The notes: generated by a model not told the origin, from the sequence alone. DNA of 61,206 nucleotides from Clostridia bacterium (GCA_017469265.1 JAFUGS010000081.1:1-61206), one strand, 5' to 3'. Shown: positions 28,161 through 37,632, numbered from the stretch's first letter. Program-made: numbers and translations.

Positions 28161-28242
28161 GGGGTTTCCTCCTTTCTCCGCGAAAACAGCCTAATTATAC
28201 CACAGAATCTGGCGGGATTCGATGAAAACCGGAAAAAAGGGA

Positions 28243-28271
28243 TTGATTTTAGCGAAAAGATATGCTAATAT
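28243..28271 (+). promoter_or_regulatory. promoter of rpsB
   Basis: TTGATT (28243-28248), 17-base spacer, TAATAT (28266-28271). Confidence 0.6.
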
Positions 28272-28284
28272 GCATCCGATTACG

Positions 28285-28348
28285 CACCTTTCCCCTGCGA
28301 TGGCTTGTGCCGCACGCGCGGTGGCGGATCGCAAAAGGGGAGAGGGTG
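28285..28348 (+). promoter_or_regulatory. structured leader of rpsB mRNA, possible autoregulatory element
   Basis: In the 100-base leader, CCCCTGCGAT (28292-28301) can pair with ATCGC (28328-28332) and AGGGG (28336-28340) across an AAA bulge. CACC/GGGTG extends the stem outward, and a GC-rich hairpin region (GGCTTGTGCCGC onward) lies inside. Ribosomal-protein operons are often controlled by leaders that bind the ribosomal protein; whether this one binds S2 is speculation. Confidence 0.4.
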
Positions 28349-28371
28349 GAAAGAACAAGGAGGGAACCCCA

Positions 28372-29109
28372 ATGGCAGTCATTTCCATGAAACAGCTCCT
28401 GGAAGCCGGCGTGCACTTCGGTCATCAGACCCGCCGGTGGAACCCGAAGATGGCGCAGTACATCTTCACTGAACGCAACGGCATCTACATCATCGACCTG
28501 CAGAAGACCGTCCGCAAGGTGGACGAAGCCTATGCCTTCATCCGTGACGTGGCGATGGAGGGCAAGAGCGTCCTCTTCGTCGGCACCAAGAAGCAGGCGC
28601 AGGAATCCATTGAGTCCGAAGCCAAGCGCTGCAACATGTTCTATGTGAACAACCGCTGGCTGGGCGGCATGCTGACCAACTTCCGCACCATCCGTACCCG
28701 GATCGACCGGCTGAATCAGATCGACAAGATGGAGCAGGCCGGCCAGTTCGAAGTGCTCCCCAAGAAGGAAGTTGCCAAGCTACAGCATGAGCGTGAAAAG
28801 CTGGAAGCCAACCTGGGCGGCATCCGGGAAATGAAGAAGCTCCCCGGCGCGCTGTTCGTGGTGGACCCCCGCAAGGAGCACATCGCTGTGACGGAAGCCC
28901 GCATCCTGGGCATCCCGATCGTGGGCATCGTGGACACCAACTGCGACCCGGACGAGATTGACTACGTCATCCCCGGCAACGACGACGCCATCCGCGCGGT
29001 CAAGCTGATCGCCGGCAAGATGGCCGACGCCGTTCTGGAAGGAAAGCAGGGCGAGCAGATGGAGCCCGAAGCCGCTGAAGCGCCCGCCGCCGAAGCCGCC
29101 GCGGAATAA
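28372..29109 (+). CDS. rpsB: 30S ribosomal protein S2
   Basis: This 245-residue protein starts [27 protein letters not shown] and has the family blocks [22 protein letters not shown] and [10 protein letters not shown]. It is a component of the small ribosomal subunit that contacts S1-type factors. The C-terminal tail is rich in Ala and Glu, as is common. The frame is open 50 codons upstream, but AAGGAGG before ATG 28372 and the conserved start decide. It heads the rpsB-tsf-pyrH block. Confidence 0.98.
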   Translation: MAVISMKQLLEAGVHFGHQTRRWNPKMAQYIFTERNGIYIIDLQKTVRKVDEAYAFIRDVAMEGKSVLFVGTKKQAQESIESEAKRCNMFYVNNRWLGGMLTNFRTIRTRIDRLNQIDKMEQAGQFEVLPKKEVAKLQHEREKLEANLGGIREMKKLPGALFVVDPRKEHIAVTEARILGIPIVGIVDTNCDPDEIDYVIPGNDDAIRAVKLIAGKMADAVLEGKQGEQMEPEAAEAPAAEAAAE

Positions 29110-29124
29110 TCCGGAAACCATCCA

Positions 29125-29153
29125 CCCATCGGGATCCTTCCCGATGGGCTTTC
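29125..29153 (+). terminator. hairpin between rpsB and tsf
   Basis: CCCATCGGGA (29125-29134) pairs perfectly with TCCCGATGGG (29139-29148) around TCCT, followed by CTTTC rather than a full T run. It is likely a partial terminator or processing site that sets the S2 to EF-Ts ratio. Confidence 0.6.
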
Positions 29154-29187
29154 AAAGACAACAGCAAAAGAAAGGACTGATTGAACA

Positions 29188-30114
29188 ATGGCAGCTGTGA
29201 CTTCTGCAATGGTAAAAGAGCTGCGCGAGCGCACCAGCGCCGGCATGATGGACTGCAAAAAGGCCCTCGTGGAAAGCGACGGCGATATGGACAAGGCCAT
29301 TGAATGGCTGCGTGAAAAGGGACTGAGCCAGGCGGCCAAGAAGGCCAGCCGCATCGCCGCGGAAGGCGTGGTCGCCCAGTACCTGAACGAGGATGCCACC
29401 GTTGGCGCGATCGTGGAGGTCAACTGTGAGACGGACTTCGTCGCCAAGACCGACAATTTCCTGAACTTCGCCAACAGCGTGGCCAAGCACATCGCCCTGG
29501 CCAATCCCGCGGATGTGGATGCCCTGCTGGCCCAGAAGTACATCGATGATGAGAGCAAGACCATCTCCGACATGATCAGCGACGCGACCGTCGCCATCGG
29601 CGAGAAAATCAGCGTCCGCCGTTTCGAGCGGTATGAGACCACCGGCGTCCTGTCCACCTACATTCATCTGGGCGGAAAGGTCGGCGTGATGGTGGAAGTG
29701 GCCGCGGATGCCAATGGCCGGCAGAATGACGAAGTGAAGACCTTCGCCCACGACCTGGCGCTGCAGATCGCCGCGGCCCGGCCCGAAGCGGTCCGCAAGG
29801 AAGAAGTGGACGTGGAGAAGCTGAACAAGGAAAAGGAAATCCTCCGTGCTCAGGCGCTGAACGAGGGCAAGCCCGAGAAGATCGTCGAGCGCATGGTGGA
29901 AGGCCGGATCGAGAAGTACTACAAGGAAGTCTGCCTGCTGGAGCAGCTGTTCGTCAAGGATGGGGACAAGACCATCCGCGGCCTCATGGGCGAGATCGCC
30001 AAGGCTGCCAACACGAACCTGGACGTGGTGAAGTTTGTCCGGTTTGAGCGGGGCGAAGGCATCGAGAAGCGCAAGGACGACCTGGCGGGCGAAATTGCCG
30101 CGATGATTAAATAA
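29188..30114 (+). CDS. tsf: elongation factor Ts
   Basis: This 308-residue nucleotide-exchange factor for EF-Tu carries the N-terminal UBA-like domain with [16 protein letters not shown] and the core motif [11 protein letters not shown], where the TDFV residues contact EF-Tu. It is located 78 bases after rpsB, as in most bacteria, and is separated from pyrH by an intrinsic terminator and a new -10 box. Confidence 0.98.
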   Translation: MAAVTSAMVKELRERTSAGMMDCKKALVESDGDMDKAIEWLREKGLSQAAKKASRIAAEGVVAQYLNEDATVGAIVEVNCETDFVAKTDNFLNFANSVAKHIALANPADVDALLAQKYIDDESKTISDMISDATVAIGEKISVRRFERYETTGVLSTYIHLGGKVGVMVEVAADANGRQNDEVKTFAHDLALQIAAARPEAVRKEEVDVEKLNKEKEILRAQALNEGKPEKIVERMVEGRIEKYYKEVCLLEQLFVKDGDKTIRGLMGEIAKAANTNLDVVKFVRFERGEGIEKRKDDLAGEIAAMIK

Positions 30115-30125
30115 ATCATTTTCAG

Positions 30126-30150
30126 GGAACCCGAAAGGGTTCCTTTTTTT
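30126..30150 (+). terminator. terminator after tsf
   Basis: GGAACCC-GAAA-GGGTTCC (30126-30143) with seven T residues following. Confidence 0.88.
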
Positions 30151-30165
30151 CGCCACGGAAAATGA

Positions 30166-30171
30166 TATAAT
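30166..30171 (+). promoter_or_regulatory. -10 box of a pyrH promoter
   Basis: A perfect TATAAT at 30166-30171 lies between the tsf terminator and pyrH. The matching -35 position falls in the terminator's T run and is weak, so the promoter strength is uncertain. Confidence 0.45.
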
Positions 30172-30292
30172 GCTTTCGGAAAAGCTCCGGAAGCGGACGG
30201 CGCGGCTCCGCGGGGCGGAAAGCGCGCGCCCGCGGGCTGACGGGCATAAAGCCTCGGATCGGTGGGCAGCAAAAAGAATGGAGGAAAAGATC

Positions 30293-31003
30293 ATGGCAGT
30301 TTATCATCGGATCCTGCTGAAGCTCAGCGGGGAAGCGCTGAAGGCGGAGAACGATCTTTTTGACTTTGACAAGGTGAACGGCGTCGCGAAAATCATCCGC
30401 CGGATGCATGACATGGGGGTGGAAATTGGCATTGTCATTGGCGCCGGCAATATCTGGCGGGGCCGTCAGGGCCCTTCCGCCCATATGGACGCGGTGACGG
30501 CGGATCAGATGGGCATGCTGGGGACGGTGATCAACTGCCTGTGCGTGGCGGACGCGCTGCGGAAGGAAGGGCTGGACGCGGTGGTGCAGAGCGCGGTGGA
30601 CATGCTCCGCTTCGCCGAGCCGTTTAACGCCATGGCGGCCCGGAGACACCTGCGGGAGGGCCGGGTGGTGCTCTTTGCCTGCGGCACGGGGAATCCTTTC
30701 TTCTCCACGGACTCCGGCGTGGCGCTGCGGGCGGTGGAGATGGAGGTGGACGCGGTGCTGATGGCCAAGAACATTGACGGCGTCTACACGGCGGATCCGG
30801 CCAGGGATCCGGCCGCCACCCTGATTAAGGACATTACCTATGCCGAAGCCTTGGCCAGAGGGCTGAAGGTGATGGACGCGTCCGCGTTCGCCCTGTGCGC
30901 GGACAATAAGGTGCCCATGGTGCGGGTGTTCGGGCTGGACGACCCGGAGAACCTGATCCGCGTGCTGGAAGGGGACGGGATGGGCACCTTCGTGCATCCC
31001 TGA
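30293..31003 (+). CDS. pyrH: uridylate kinase (UMP kinase)
   Basis: This 236-residue hexameric kinase of the amino-acid-kinase fold phosphorylates UMP to UDP. It shows ILLKLSGEALKAE, VIGAGNIWRGR, the FACGTGNPFFSTD nucleotide loop and AKNIDGVYTADP. GGAGG at 30280-30284 points to ATG 30293; the ATG at 30278 overlaps that site. Unlike most Bacillota, pyrH is not followed by frr (ribosome recycling factor): a terminator and prfC come next. Confidence 0.97.
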   Translation: MAVYHRILLKLSGEALKAENDLFDFDKVNGVAKIIRRMHDMGVEIGIVIGAGNIWRGRQGPSAHMDAVTADQMGMLGTVINCLCVADALRKEGLDAVVQSAVDMLRFAEPFNAMAARRHLREGRVVLFACGTGNPFFSTDSGVALRAVEMEVDAVLMAKNIDGVYTADPARDPAATLIKDITYAEALARGLKVMDASAFALCADNKVPMVRVFGLDDPENLIRVLEGDGMGTFVHP

Positions 31004-31031
31004 GAGCACATGCTTTGGAATACTTGAAAAA

Positions 31032-31076
31032 CGCCCGCCTGCGCCATTGACAGGCGGGCGCTTTCTGCGTTAAAAT
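31032..31076 (+). promoter_or_regulatory. terminator of pyrH overlapping the prfC promoter
   Basis: CGCCCGCCTG (31032-31041) pairs with CAGGCGGGCG (31051-31060), followed by CTTTCT. Inside the hairpin is TTGACA (31047-31052), which is 18 bases from TAAAAT (31071-31076), a likely prfC promoter. Confidence 0.55.
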
Positions 31077-31116
31077 TCCAAATTGCTGTTGTATGGACTG
31101 CAGGAGGAGGGATTGG

Positions 31117-32733
31117 ATGCTGCCAGCCAGGGAAACGGACGCTTTCAGGGACATGCTGCACGAAGAGGTGGAGAAACGGAGAACCTTCGCGATTATCTCC
31201 CACCCCGACGCCGGAAAGACAACCCTGACGGAGAAGCTGCTGCTGTACGGCGGCGCGATCCGCAGCGCCGGCAGCGTCAAGGCCAGGAAGACGGACAAGC
31301 ACGCCACCTCCGACTGGATGGAGATCGAGAAGCAGCGCGGCATTTCGGTGACCTCCTCGGCGATGCAGTTCGTGTACGACGGGTACCGGATCAACATCCT
31401 GGACACGCCGGGACATCAGGACTTCTCGGAGGACACCTACCGGGTGCTGGTGGCGGCGGACGCGGCGGTCATGCTGCTGGACGCGGCTCGTGGCGTGGAA
31501 GCCCAGACCATCAAGCTGTTTAAGGTCTGCCGCATGCGGAACATCCCGATTTTCACCTTCGTGAACAAGATGGACCGGGCGGCCAAGGATCCCTTCGCCC
31601 TGATGGAGGAGCTGGAGCAGGTGCTGGGCATCCGGTCCTGCCCCATGAACTGGCCCATCGGCGTGGACGGGGACTTCCAGGGGGTCTACCACCGGGATTC
31701 GAGAATGGTGGAGCTGTATACCGGCGGTGACCATGGCAAGACCATGGTGGAGAAAACGGATATCGGTATTGACGATCCCGCGCTGGAGCAGGCGCTGGAC
31801 CGGCATTACCGGGACCGCCTGCGGGAGGAGATCGAGCTGCTGGACGAGGCGGGGGATCCCTTCGACCTGGAAAAGGTGCGGGCCGGAGAGCTGACGCCCA
31901 TGTTCTTCGGATCCGCGGTGACCAATTTCGGCGTGGAGCCCTTCCTGGACCGGTTCCTGCGGTTTACGCCGCCGCCCCTGCCCCGGGAGAGCGATCTGGG
32001 CCTGATCGGGCCGGAGGAGCCCTATTTCTCCGGGTTCATTTTCAAGATTCAGGCCAACATGAATCCGGCCCACCGGGATCGGCTGGCCTTTATGCGTGTT
32101 GTGAGCGGTGCTTTTGAGAAGGGCATGGAGGTCTGGCACAGCGGCACGGGCAAGCCCGTAGCCCTGAAGCAGCCCCAGCAGTTCATGGCGGACGAGCGGG
32201 AAGCCGTGGAGGAAGCGTGGGCCGGGGATATCATCGGTCTGTTTGACCCGGGCATTTACCGCCTGGGCGACACCCTGAGCACCGGCCCCAAAATGCATTA
32301 CGCCAACATCCCCGTTTTCGCGCCGGAGTTTTTCAACCGGGTGCGGCCGCTGGACAGCATGAAGCGGAAGCAGTTCCAGAAGGGGATCAACCAGCTGGCC
32401 GAGGAAGGCGCCATCCAGACCTTCACCCGCACGGAAACCGGGCGGGAGGAGTTCATGGTGGGGGTGGTCGGCATGCTGCAGTTCGAGGTGCTGGAGCATC
32501 GGCTGAAGACGGAGTACCAGACGGAGATCGTCATGGAAGGCATGCCCTTCCGCTTCGTCCGCTGGGTGGCGGCGACGCCGAAGCCCGTAGACGCGCTGAA
32601 GCTGACTTCCACTTCGGGCCGGGCGAAGGACAGCCACGGCCGGGACGTGCTGCTGTTTGAAAACGAGTGGAGCATCCGCCTGGCCTGTGAGAACAACGAG
32701 GGCCTGGAGCTGAAGGAAACCGCGGAAAGATAA
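31117..32733 (+). CDS. prfC: peptide chain release factor 3
   Basis: This 538-residue translational GTPase recycles RF1 and RF2 after termination. The G domain has SHPDAGKTTLTEKLL (G1), the ILDTPGHQDFSEDTY switch II and FVNKMDR (G4). RF3-specific features are SVKARKTDKHATSDWM and EIEKQRGISVTSS. The domain order is G domain, beta barrel, and the C-terminal domain with IQTFTRTETGREEF. The GGAGGAGGG at 31102-31110 supports ATG 31117 rather than the ATG eight codons upstream. It is followed 40 bases later by another translational GTPase gene, typA. Confidence 0.96.
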   Translation: MLPARETDAFRDMLHEEVEKRRTFAIISHPDAGKTTLTEKLLLYGGAIRSAGSVKARKTDKHATSDWMEIEKQRGISVTSSAMQFVYDGYRINILDTPGHQDFSEDTYRVLVAADAAVMLLDAARGVEAQTIKLFKVCRMRNIPIFTFVNKMDRAAKDPFALMEELEQVLGIRSCPMNWPIGVDGDFQGVYHRDSRMVELYTGGDHGKTMVEKTDIGIDDPALEQALDRHYRDRLREEIELLDEAGDPFDLEKVRAGELTPMFFGSAVTNFGVEPFLDRFLRFTPPPLPRESDLGLIGPEEPYFSGFIFKIQANMNPAHRDRLAFMRVVSGAFEKGMEVWHSGTGKPVALKQPQQFMADEREAVEEAWAGDIIGLFDPGIYRLGDTLSTGPKMHYANIPVFAPEFFNRVRPLDSMKRKQFQKGINQLAEEGAIQTFTRTETGREEFMVGVVGMLQFEVLEHRLKTEYQTEIVMEGMPFRFVRWVAATPKPVDALKLTSTSGRAKDSHGRDVLLFENEWSIRLACENNEGLELKETAER

Positions 32734-32773
32734 AGGATCATCCAAAGGAACGCAGGAGGGAAACGTAACCAAC

Positions 32774-34603
32774 ATGGTTCGGGAAGATATTCGGAATATC
32801 GCGATCATCGCGCACGTGGATCATGGCAAGACCACCCTGGTGGACCAGATGCTGAAGCAGGGCGGCGTATATCGGGAGAACCAGCAGACCGTGGACCGGG
32901 TCATGGATTCCAATGATCTGGAGCGGGAGCGGGGTATCACCATCCTGAGCAAGAACACCGCTGTCCATTACGGAAAAACCAAGATCAACATCGTGGACAC
33001 CCCCGGGCACGCGGATTTCGGCGGCGAGGTGGAACGGGTGCTGAAGATGGTGGACGGGGTGCTGCTGCTGGTGGACAGCTTTGAAGGCCCCATGCCCCAG
33101 ACCCGTTTTGTGCTGAAGAAGGCGCTGGAGCTGAAGCTGAAGGTGCTGATCGTGATCAATAAGGTGGACCGGCCGGACGCCCGCTGCGACGAGGTGGTGG
33201 GGGAGATCCTGGATCTGCTGATCGACCTGGAGGCGGATGAGAGCACCATCGAGAATCCGATTCTGTATGTTTCCGCCCGGAAGGGTACCGCCACGCTGGA
33301 TATGGCGGAGCCCGGGGAGGATCTCCGTCCCCTGTTCGACGCGATCCTGAAGTACATTCCCGCGCCGGAAGGAGACATGGAAGGTCCGGCCCAGGTGCTG
33401 ATCTCCACCATCGACTACAGCGAGTATGTGGGCCGCATCGGCGTGGGGCGGGTGGTGCGCGGAAAGTTCACCGAGGGCATGAACGTGGTGCATACCAACC
33501 TGGAAACCGGCGTCACCAGCCCCATCTGGCGGCTGGGCGGCCTTTTCCAGTACGACGGGCTGAAGCGGGTGAACGCCGCGGAGGTCGGCATGGGGGACAT
33601 CGTAGCCCTGTACGGGGCGGAGGATATTTCCATCGGGGACACGGTCTGCGACCCGAGCCAGGTGGAGGGCCTTCCCTTCGTCAAGATCAGCGAGCCCACC
33701 GTGACCATGACCTTCTCTGTCAATGACAGCCCCTTCGCCGGGCGGGAAGGGCAGTATGTCACCAGCCGGCATCTCCGGGCCCGCCTGATGCGGGAGCTGC
33801 AGACGGATGTAAGCCTGCGGGTGAACGACACCCAGAGCACGGACGCTTTCGAGGTCTGCGGCCGGGGCGAGCTGCATCTGTCCATCCTGATCGAAAACAT
33901 GCGCCGGCAGGGATACGAGTTCGCCGTGTCCAAGCCTCAGGTTATCTTCAAGACCATTGACGGGGTCAAGTGCGAGCCCATTGAGCGGCTGGTGGTGGAT
34001 ACCCCCCAGGCCAGCGCCGGCGCGGTGATCGAGAAGATCGGCCGCCGCCGCGGCACCCTGGAACAGATGAGCGGATCGGACCGGGTGCGGATGGAATTCC
34101 TGGTTCCTTCCCGGGGACTCTTTGGCTACCGCAGCGAGTTCATGACGGATACCAGGGGTGAGGGGATCATGAGCTCGGTGTTTGAGCGGTATGAGCCGGT
34201 CAAGGGAGACATTCCCCACCGGAACGCGGGCGCCCTGATCTGCTTTGAGACGGGCGTGACCACCAGCTATGGCCTGTTTTACACCCAGGAGCGGGGCACG
34301 CTGTTCATCGGCGCCGGCGAGAATGTGTACGCCGGCCAGATCTGCGGGCAGAACGCCAGACCGGGAGACCTGGTGGTGAATGTCTGCAAGGCCAAGCATG
34401 TGACCAATATGCGGAACGCGTCTGCCTCCGAGGACGCCATGCGCCTGATCTCCGTGCATCCCCTGACGCTGGAGGAGTGCCTGGAGTTTATCGATGACGA
34501 CGAGCTGCTGGAGATTACCCCTCAGCATCTGCGCATGCGGAAGCGCCAGCTGGATCATCAGCTGCGGGCCAAGGCCCGGGGGCATCAGGAAAGCCAGGCC
34601 TGA
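32774..34603 (+). CDS. typA: translational GTPase TypA/BipA
   Basis: This 609-residue ribosome-associated GTPase has IIAHVDHGKTTLVDQ (G1), ERERGITILSKN (switch I), IVDTPGHADFGGEVERV and INKVDRPDAR. The C-terminal BipA-specific domain includes LFGYRSEFMTDTRGEGIM and CKAKHVTNMRNA. BipA assists large-subunit assembly and translation under stress or low temperature. A GGAGGG lies 13 bases before the ATG, a long spacing, but no better start is seen. It is probably transcribed with prfC, as the gap is only 40 bases. Confidence 0.96.
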   Translation: MVREDIRNIAIIAHVDHGKTTLVDQMLKQGGVYRENQQTVDRVMDSNDLERERGITILSKNTAVHYGKTKINIVDTPGHADFGGEVERVLKMVDGVLLLVDSFEGPMPQTRFVLKKALELKLKVLIVINKVDRPDARCDEVVGEILDLLIDLEADESTIENPILYVSARKGTATLDMAEPGEDLRPLFDAILKYIPAPEGDMEGPAQVLISTIDYSEYVGRIGVGRVVRGKFTEGMNVVHTNLETGVTSPIWRLGGLFQYDGLKRVNAAEVGMGDIVALYGAEDISIGDTVCDPSQVEGLPFVKISEPTVTMTFSVNDSPFAGREGQYVTSRHLRARLMRELQTDVSLRVNDTQSTDAFEVCGRGELHLSILIENMRRQGYEFAVSKPQVIFKTIDGVKCEPIERLVVDTPQASAGAVIEKIGRRRGTLEQMSGSDRVRMEFLVPSRGLFGYRSEFMTDTRGEGIMSSVFERYEPVKGDIPHRNAGALICFETGVTTSYGLFYTQERGTLFIGAGENVYAGQICGQNARPGDLVVNVCKAKHVTNMRNASASEDAMRLISVHPLTLEECLEFIDDDELLEITPQHLRMRKRQLDHQLRAKARGHQESQA

Positions 34604-34615
34604 GCACGCATACCG

Positions 34616-34657
34616 GCGGCGCCGGCGGATCTTCACGGATCGCCGGCGCCGCTTTTT
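34616..34657 (+). terminator. terminator after typA
   Basis: GCGGCGCCGGCG plus ATC pairs with GATCGCCGGCGCCGC with one bulged base, followed by five T residues at 34653-34657. Confidence 0.88.
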
Positions 34658-34704
34658 GTTTTCGCCGGATTATTGCGATGCTTTTCCCGCTTTTTGCGCT
34701 CCGC

Positions 34705-34733
34705 TTGCGCCGTATCTGGGAACAGGATATAAT
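34705..34733 (+). promoter_or_regulatory. promoter of the SDR gene
   Basis: TTGCGC (34705-34710), 17-base spacer, perfect TATAAT (34728-34733). Confidence 0.65.
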
Positions 34734-34774
34734 GCAAAAAAGCGTGTGTATCGCAAAAAGGAGGAAAAACGGAT

Positions 34775-35803
34775 ATGAAGGCTTTGTTTATCGGCGGAAC
34801 GGGCACCATCAGCGCTGCCATCACCCGGCGGCTGGTGAAGGAAATGGGCTGGGAGGTCTGGCTGCTGAACCGGGGCAACCGGCCGGAGGCCGTGCCGGAA
34901 GGCGCCCATTCCATCATCGCGAACATCCAGGACGAGCAGGATGTGCTGGCGAAGCTGGGAGATATGACCTTCGACGTGGTGGGAGAATTCATCGGCTTTA
35001 CCGTGGACCAGGTGAAGCGGGATGTGCGCCTCTTCCGGGGGAGGACGAAGCAGTATATTTATATCAGCTCCGCTTCCGCCTATCACAAGCCTGCGGCGGA
35101 TTTCCGCATCACGGAAGGCACCACCCTGGCCAATCCTCACTGGGAGTATTCCCGGAACAAGATCGCCTGTGAGGAATACCTGATGAAGGAGTACCGGGAG
35201 ACGGGGTTCCCGGTCACCATCGTCCGCCCCAGCCACACCTACGACGAGCGGAGCGTACCCCTGGGGGTGCACGGAAAGAACGGCTCCTGGCAGGTGATCG
35301 ACCGCATGATGAAGGGCAAGCCGGTCATCATTCAGGGGGACGGCACCTCCCTGTGGCATCTGACCTTTAATACGGACTTTGCCATCGGCTATATCGGCCT
35401 CATGGGCAACCGGCATGCGATCGGCGAAGCCTTCCACATTACCGGGGATGAAGTGCTGACCTGGAATCAGATCTATGCCACCATCGCGGACGCCCTGGGG
35501 GTGGAGCTGAAGACGGTGCATGTGTCCGCGGAATTTCTGGACGCGGTGGGCAAACCGATGGGGTATGATTTTGAAGGCAGCCTCCTGGGGGACAAGTCGG
35601 TTTCCGTCTGCTTCGATAACAGCAAGGTCAAGCGGCTGGCGCCGGATATGACCACCCATGTGCCCTATCATCAGGGGGTGCGCATCGTGCTGGATTACGT
35701 GCTGAGCCATCCGGAGTGCCAGGTGGCGGATCCGGAATTCGACGCCTGGTGCGATAAGGTCATCGCCGTGCTGGAGAAGGCGAAGCGGGAGGTTCTGGCC
35801 TGA
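34775..35803 (+). CDS. extended SDR-family NAD-dependent epimerase/dehydratase-like protein
   Basis: This 342-residue Rossmann-fold protein has the nucleotide-binding loop FIGGTGTISAAI at the N-terminus, IYISSASAYHKP in the region of the catalytic serine, and YSRNKIACEEYL matching the YxxxK pair. A C-terminal substrate domain follows. It resembles the atypical CSP41/isoflavone-reductase-like branch more than sugar-nucleotide epimerases such as GalE, and no sugar-nucleotide genes are adjacent. The reaction is not assignable from sequence. It is a monocistronic gene with its own promoter, AAGGAGG and a downstream bidirectional terminator. Confidence 0.75.
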   Translation: MKALFIGGTGTISAAITRRLVKEMGWEVWLLNRGNRPEAVPEGAHSIIANIQDEQDVLAKLGDMTFDVVGEFIGFTVDQVKRDVRLFRGRTKQYIYISSASAYHKPAADFRITEGTTLANPHWEYSRNKIACEEYLMKEYRETGFPVTIVRPSHTYDERSVPLGVHGKNGSWQVIDRMMKGKPVIIQGDGTSLWHLTFNTDFAIGYIGLMGNRHAIGEAFHITGDEVLTWNQIYATIADALGVELKTVHVSAEFLDAVGKPMGYDFEGSLLGDKSVSVCFDNSKVKRLAPDMTTHVPYHQGVRIVLDYVLSHPECQVADPEFDAWCDKVIAVLEKAKREVLA

Positions 35804-35827
35804 CAGTTCAGAAAAAGACAAAAAGAG

Positions 35828-35870
35828 AAAGCGCTCTGCCTGTCCACACAATGGATAAGCAGAGCGCTTT
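35828..35870. terminator. bidirectional terminator between the SDR gene and amt
   Basis: AAAGCGCTCTGC (35828-35839) pairs perfectly with GCAGAGCGCTTT (35859-35870), with a smaller TGTCCA/TGGATA-type stem in the loop. Confidence 0.75.
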
Positions 35871-35928
35871 GATTCATTCGATCCGCGCGTCAGGATATTT
35901 CTTTGTCCCAGACCGGCTGCGTCAGGAT

Positions 35929-37632
35929 TCATTCATCCGACTGCAAAGCGTCGTATCCTTCCTCGCCGGTGCGCACGCGCACCACGTTTTCCACATCCTG
36001 CACGAAGATTTTCCCATCGCCGATATGGCCGGTATGAAGCACGCCGCGGGCGGTGTCAATCACCTGGCGGACCGGCACTTTGCTGACCACGATATCCACC
36101 TGCACCTTGGGCAGCAGGGTTACTTCCACAGGGGTGCCGCGGTAGTATTCCGGCCTGCCCTTCTGCATCCCGTAGCCCATTACGTTGGTAACGGTCATGC
36201 CGGTGATGCCGATTTTATTCATGGCTGTTTTGAGACTCTCCAGGCTGGCGGGGCGGCAAATGATCTGTACCCGGGTATAGGCAGGCGCATCAGGCGCTTT
36301 TTCCTTTGCTTTGCGGGGTGAGTCCACATGATCGGCAGCCACCGCAACGGGTACGGTTTCCGTTTCGGCCGGACTGCCGTCCGGCAGGATGGAGAAGCCG
36401 GAATAGGCGGTAATCAGGCCGTGCTCGGAACGATCCAGCCCCATGATTTCATCCGCCGCGTCAGCCCGGAGACCGATCGTCTTTTTGATGAGCATAAAAA
36501 CCAGGGTAATGATGGCAGCCGTCCAGACGATGGTACTGCCCACGCCAAGCAGCTGGATGCCCAGGAATCTGAACCCGCCGCCATAGAACACCCCTTTCAT
36601 GGTGGATACGCCGGTGGCGAAAAAGCCGGTCAGGATCGTGCCCAGCGCGCCGCAGACCCCATGCACCGATATCGCACCGACGGGGTCGTCGATCCTGGCT
36701 GCCTTGTCGAAAAATTCCACCGAAAGCACCACCGCGATGCCGCAGCAAATGCCAATGATGGCAGCGCCAAAGGGATTCACCGCATCGCAGCCCGCCGTGA
36801 TGCCCACCAGCCCCGCCAGGGCGCCATTGAAAGTCATGGAAACGTCGGGCTTTCCGTAGCGCAGCCAGGTGAACAGCATGGTCACCAGCGTTGCCAGGGC
36901 TGCGGCCAGGTTGGTGTTGAAAAACACGAGACCGGCGGAGGTAATTAGTTCATCGGTGTCCATTCCCACGGTGGAAGCGCCGTTGAATCCGAACCAGCAG
37001 AACCACAGGATGAACACGCCCAGGGCGGCAATGGAAAGATTGTGGCCCAGGATGGCTTTCGGTTTTCCGTCCTTGCCATACTTTCCGATACGGGGTCCCA
37101 GCATCTTTGCGCCGATCAAGGCGCACACGCCGCCTACCATATGCACGGCAGTGGAACCGGCGAAATCATGGAAGCCCATCTCCGCCAGCCATCCGCCGCC
37201 CCAGATCCAATGGCCGGACACGGGATAGATGAACAGGGAAATCGCCGCGGAATAAATGCAGTAGGCGGAAAATCTGGTGCGCTCCGCCATTGCGCCGGAA
37301 ACAATGGTGGCGGAGGTGGCGCAGAACACCGTCTGGAAAATGGCGTAAGCCCATAGGGGAACGCCTGCGGGAAGAATGTGGCTGTAATCCCCCATGATGA
37401 AGGGATCGATCCAGCCAAAGGCCGCCGTACCCGCGCCGAACATGATGCCAAAGCCGAACAGCCAGTACAGGGGCGTGCCAATACAGAAATCCATCAGGTT
37501 TTTCATCAGGATGTTGCCGGTATTCTTGGCCCGGGTGAAGCCTGCCTCGCACATGGCAAAGCCAGCTTGCATGAAGAAAACCAGGGCCGCGCCCAACAGG
37601 ACCCAGATGGTGTTTGCGGGAGAATACGTCAT
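35929..37632 (-). CDS. amt: ammonium transporter fused to a C-terminal PII regulatory domain
   Basis: This 567-residue protein has two parts. Residues 1 to about 420 are an Amt/MEP/Rh channel with 11 TM helices (GFAMCEAGFTRAKNTGNIL, the pore histidines in STAVHMVGG and AISVHGVCGALG). A linker of about 35 residues leads to a complete PII (GlnB/GlnK) domain over the last about 115 residues: the GMTVTNVMGYGMQKGRPEYYRG T-loop with the usual modifiable tyrosine and Gln39 equivalent, LLPKVQVDIVV, and TGHIGDGKIFV (canonical TGKIGDGK, one Lys replaced by His). In ordinary bacteria GlnK is a separate protein that plugs the channel when ammonium is plentiful; here the plug is covalently attached. The start is ATG 37632 behind GGAAG. 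Confidence 0.93.
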   Translation of the reverse strand: MTYSPANTIWVLLGAALVFFMQAGFAMCEAGFTRAKNTGNILMKNLMDFCIGTPLYWLFGFGIMFGAGTAAFGWIDPFIMGDYSHILPAGVPLWAYAIFQTVFCATSATIVSGAMAERTRFSAYCIYSAAISLFIYPVSGHWIWGGGWLAEMGFHDFAGSTAVHMVGGVCALIGAKMLGPRIGKYGKDGKPKAILGHNLSIAALGVFILWFCWFGFNGASTVGMDTDELITSAGLVFFNTNLAAALATLVTMLFTWLRYGKPDVSMTFNGALAGLVGITAGCDAVNPFGAAIIGICCGIAVVLSVEFFDKAARIDDPVGAISVHGVCGALGTILTGFFATGVSTMKGVFYGGGFRFLGIQLLGVGSTIVWTAAIITLVFMLIKKTIGLRADAADEIMGLDRSEHGLITAYSGFSILPDGSPAETETVPVAVAADHVDSPRKAKEKAPDAPAYTRVQIICRPASLESLKTAMNKIGITGMTVTNVMGYGMQKGRPEYYRGTPVEVTLLPKVQVDIVVSKVPVRQVIDTARGVLHTGHIGDGKIFVQDVENVVRVRTGEEGYDALQSDE

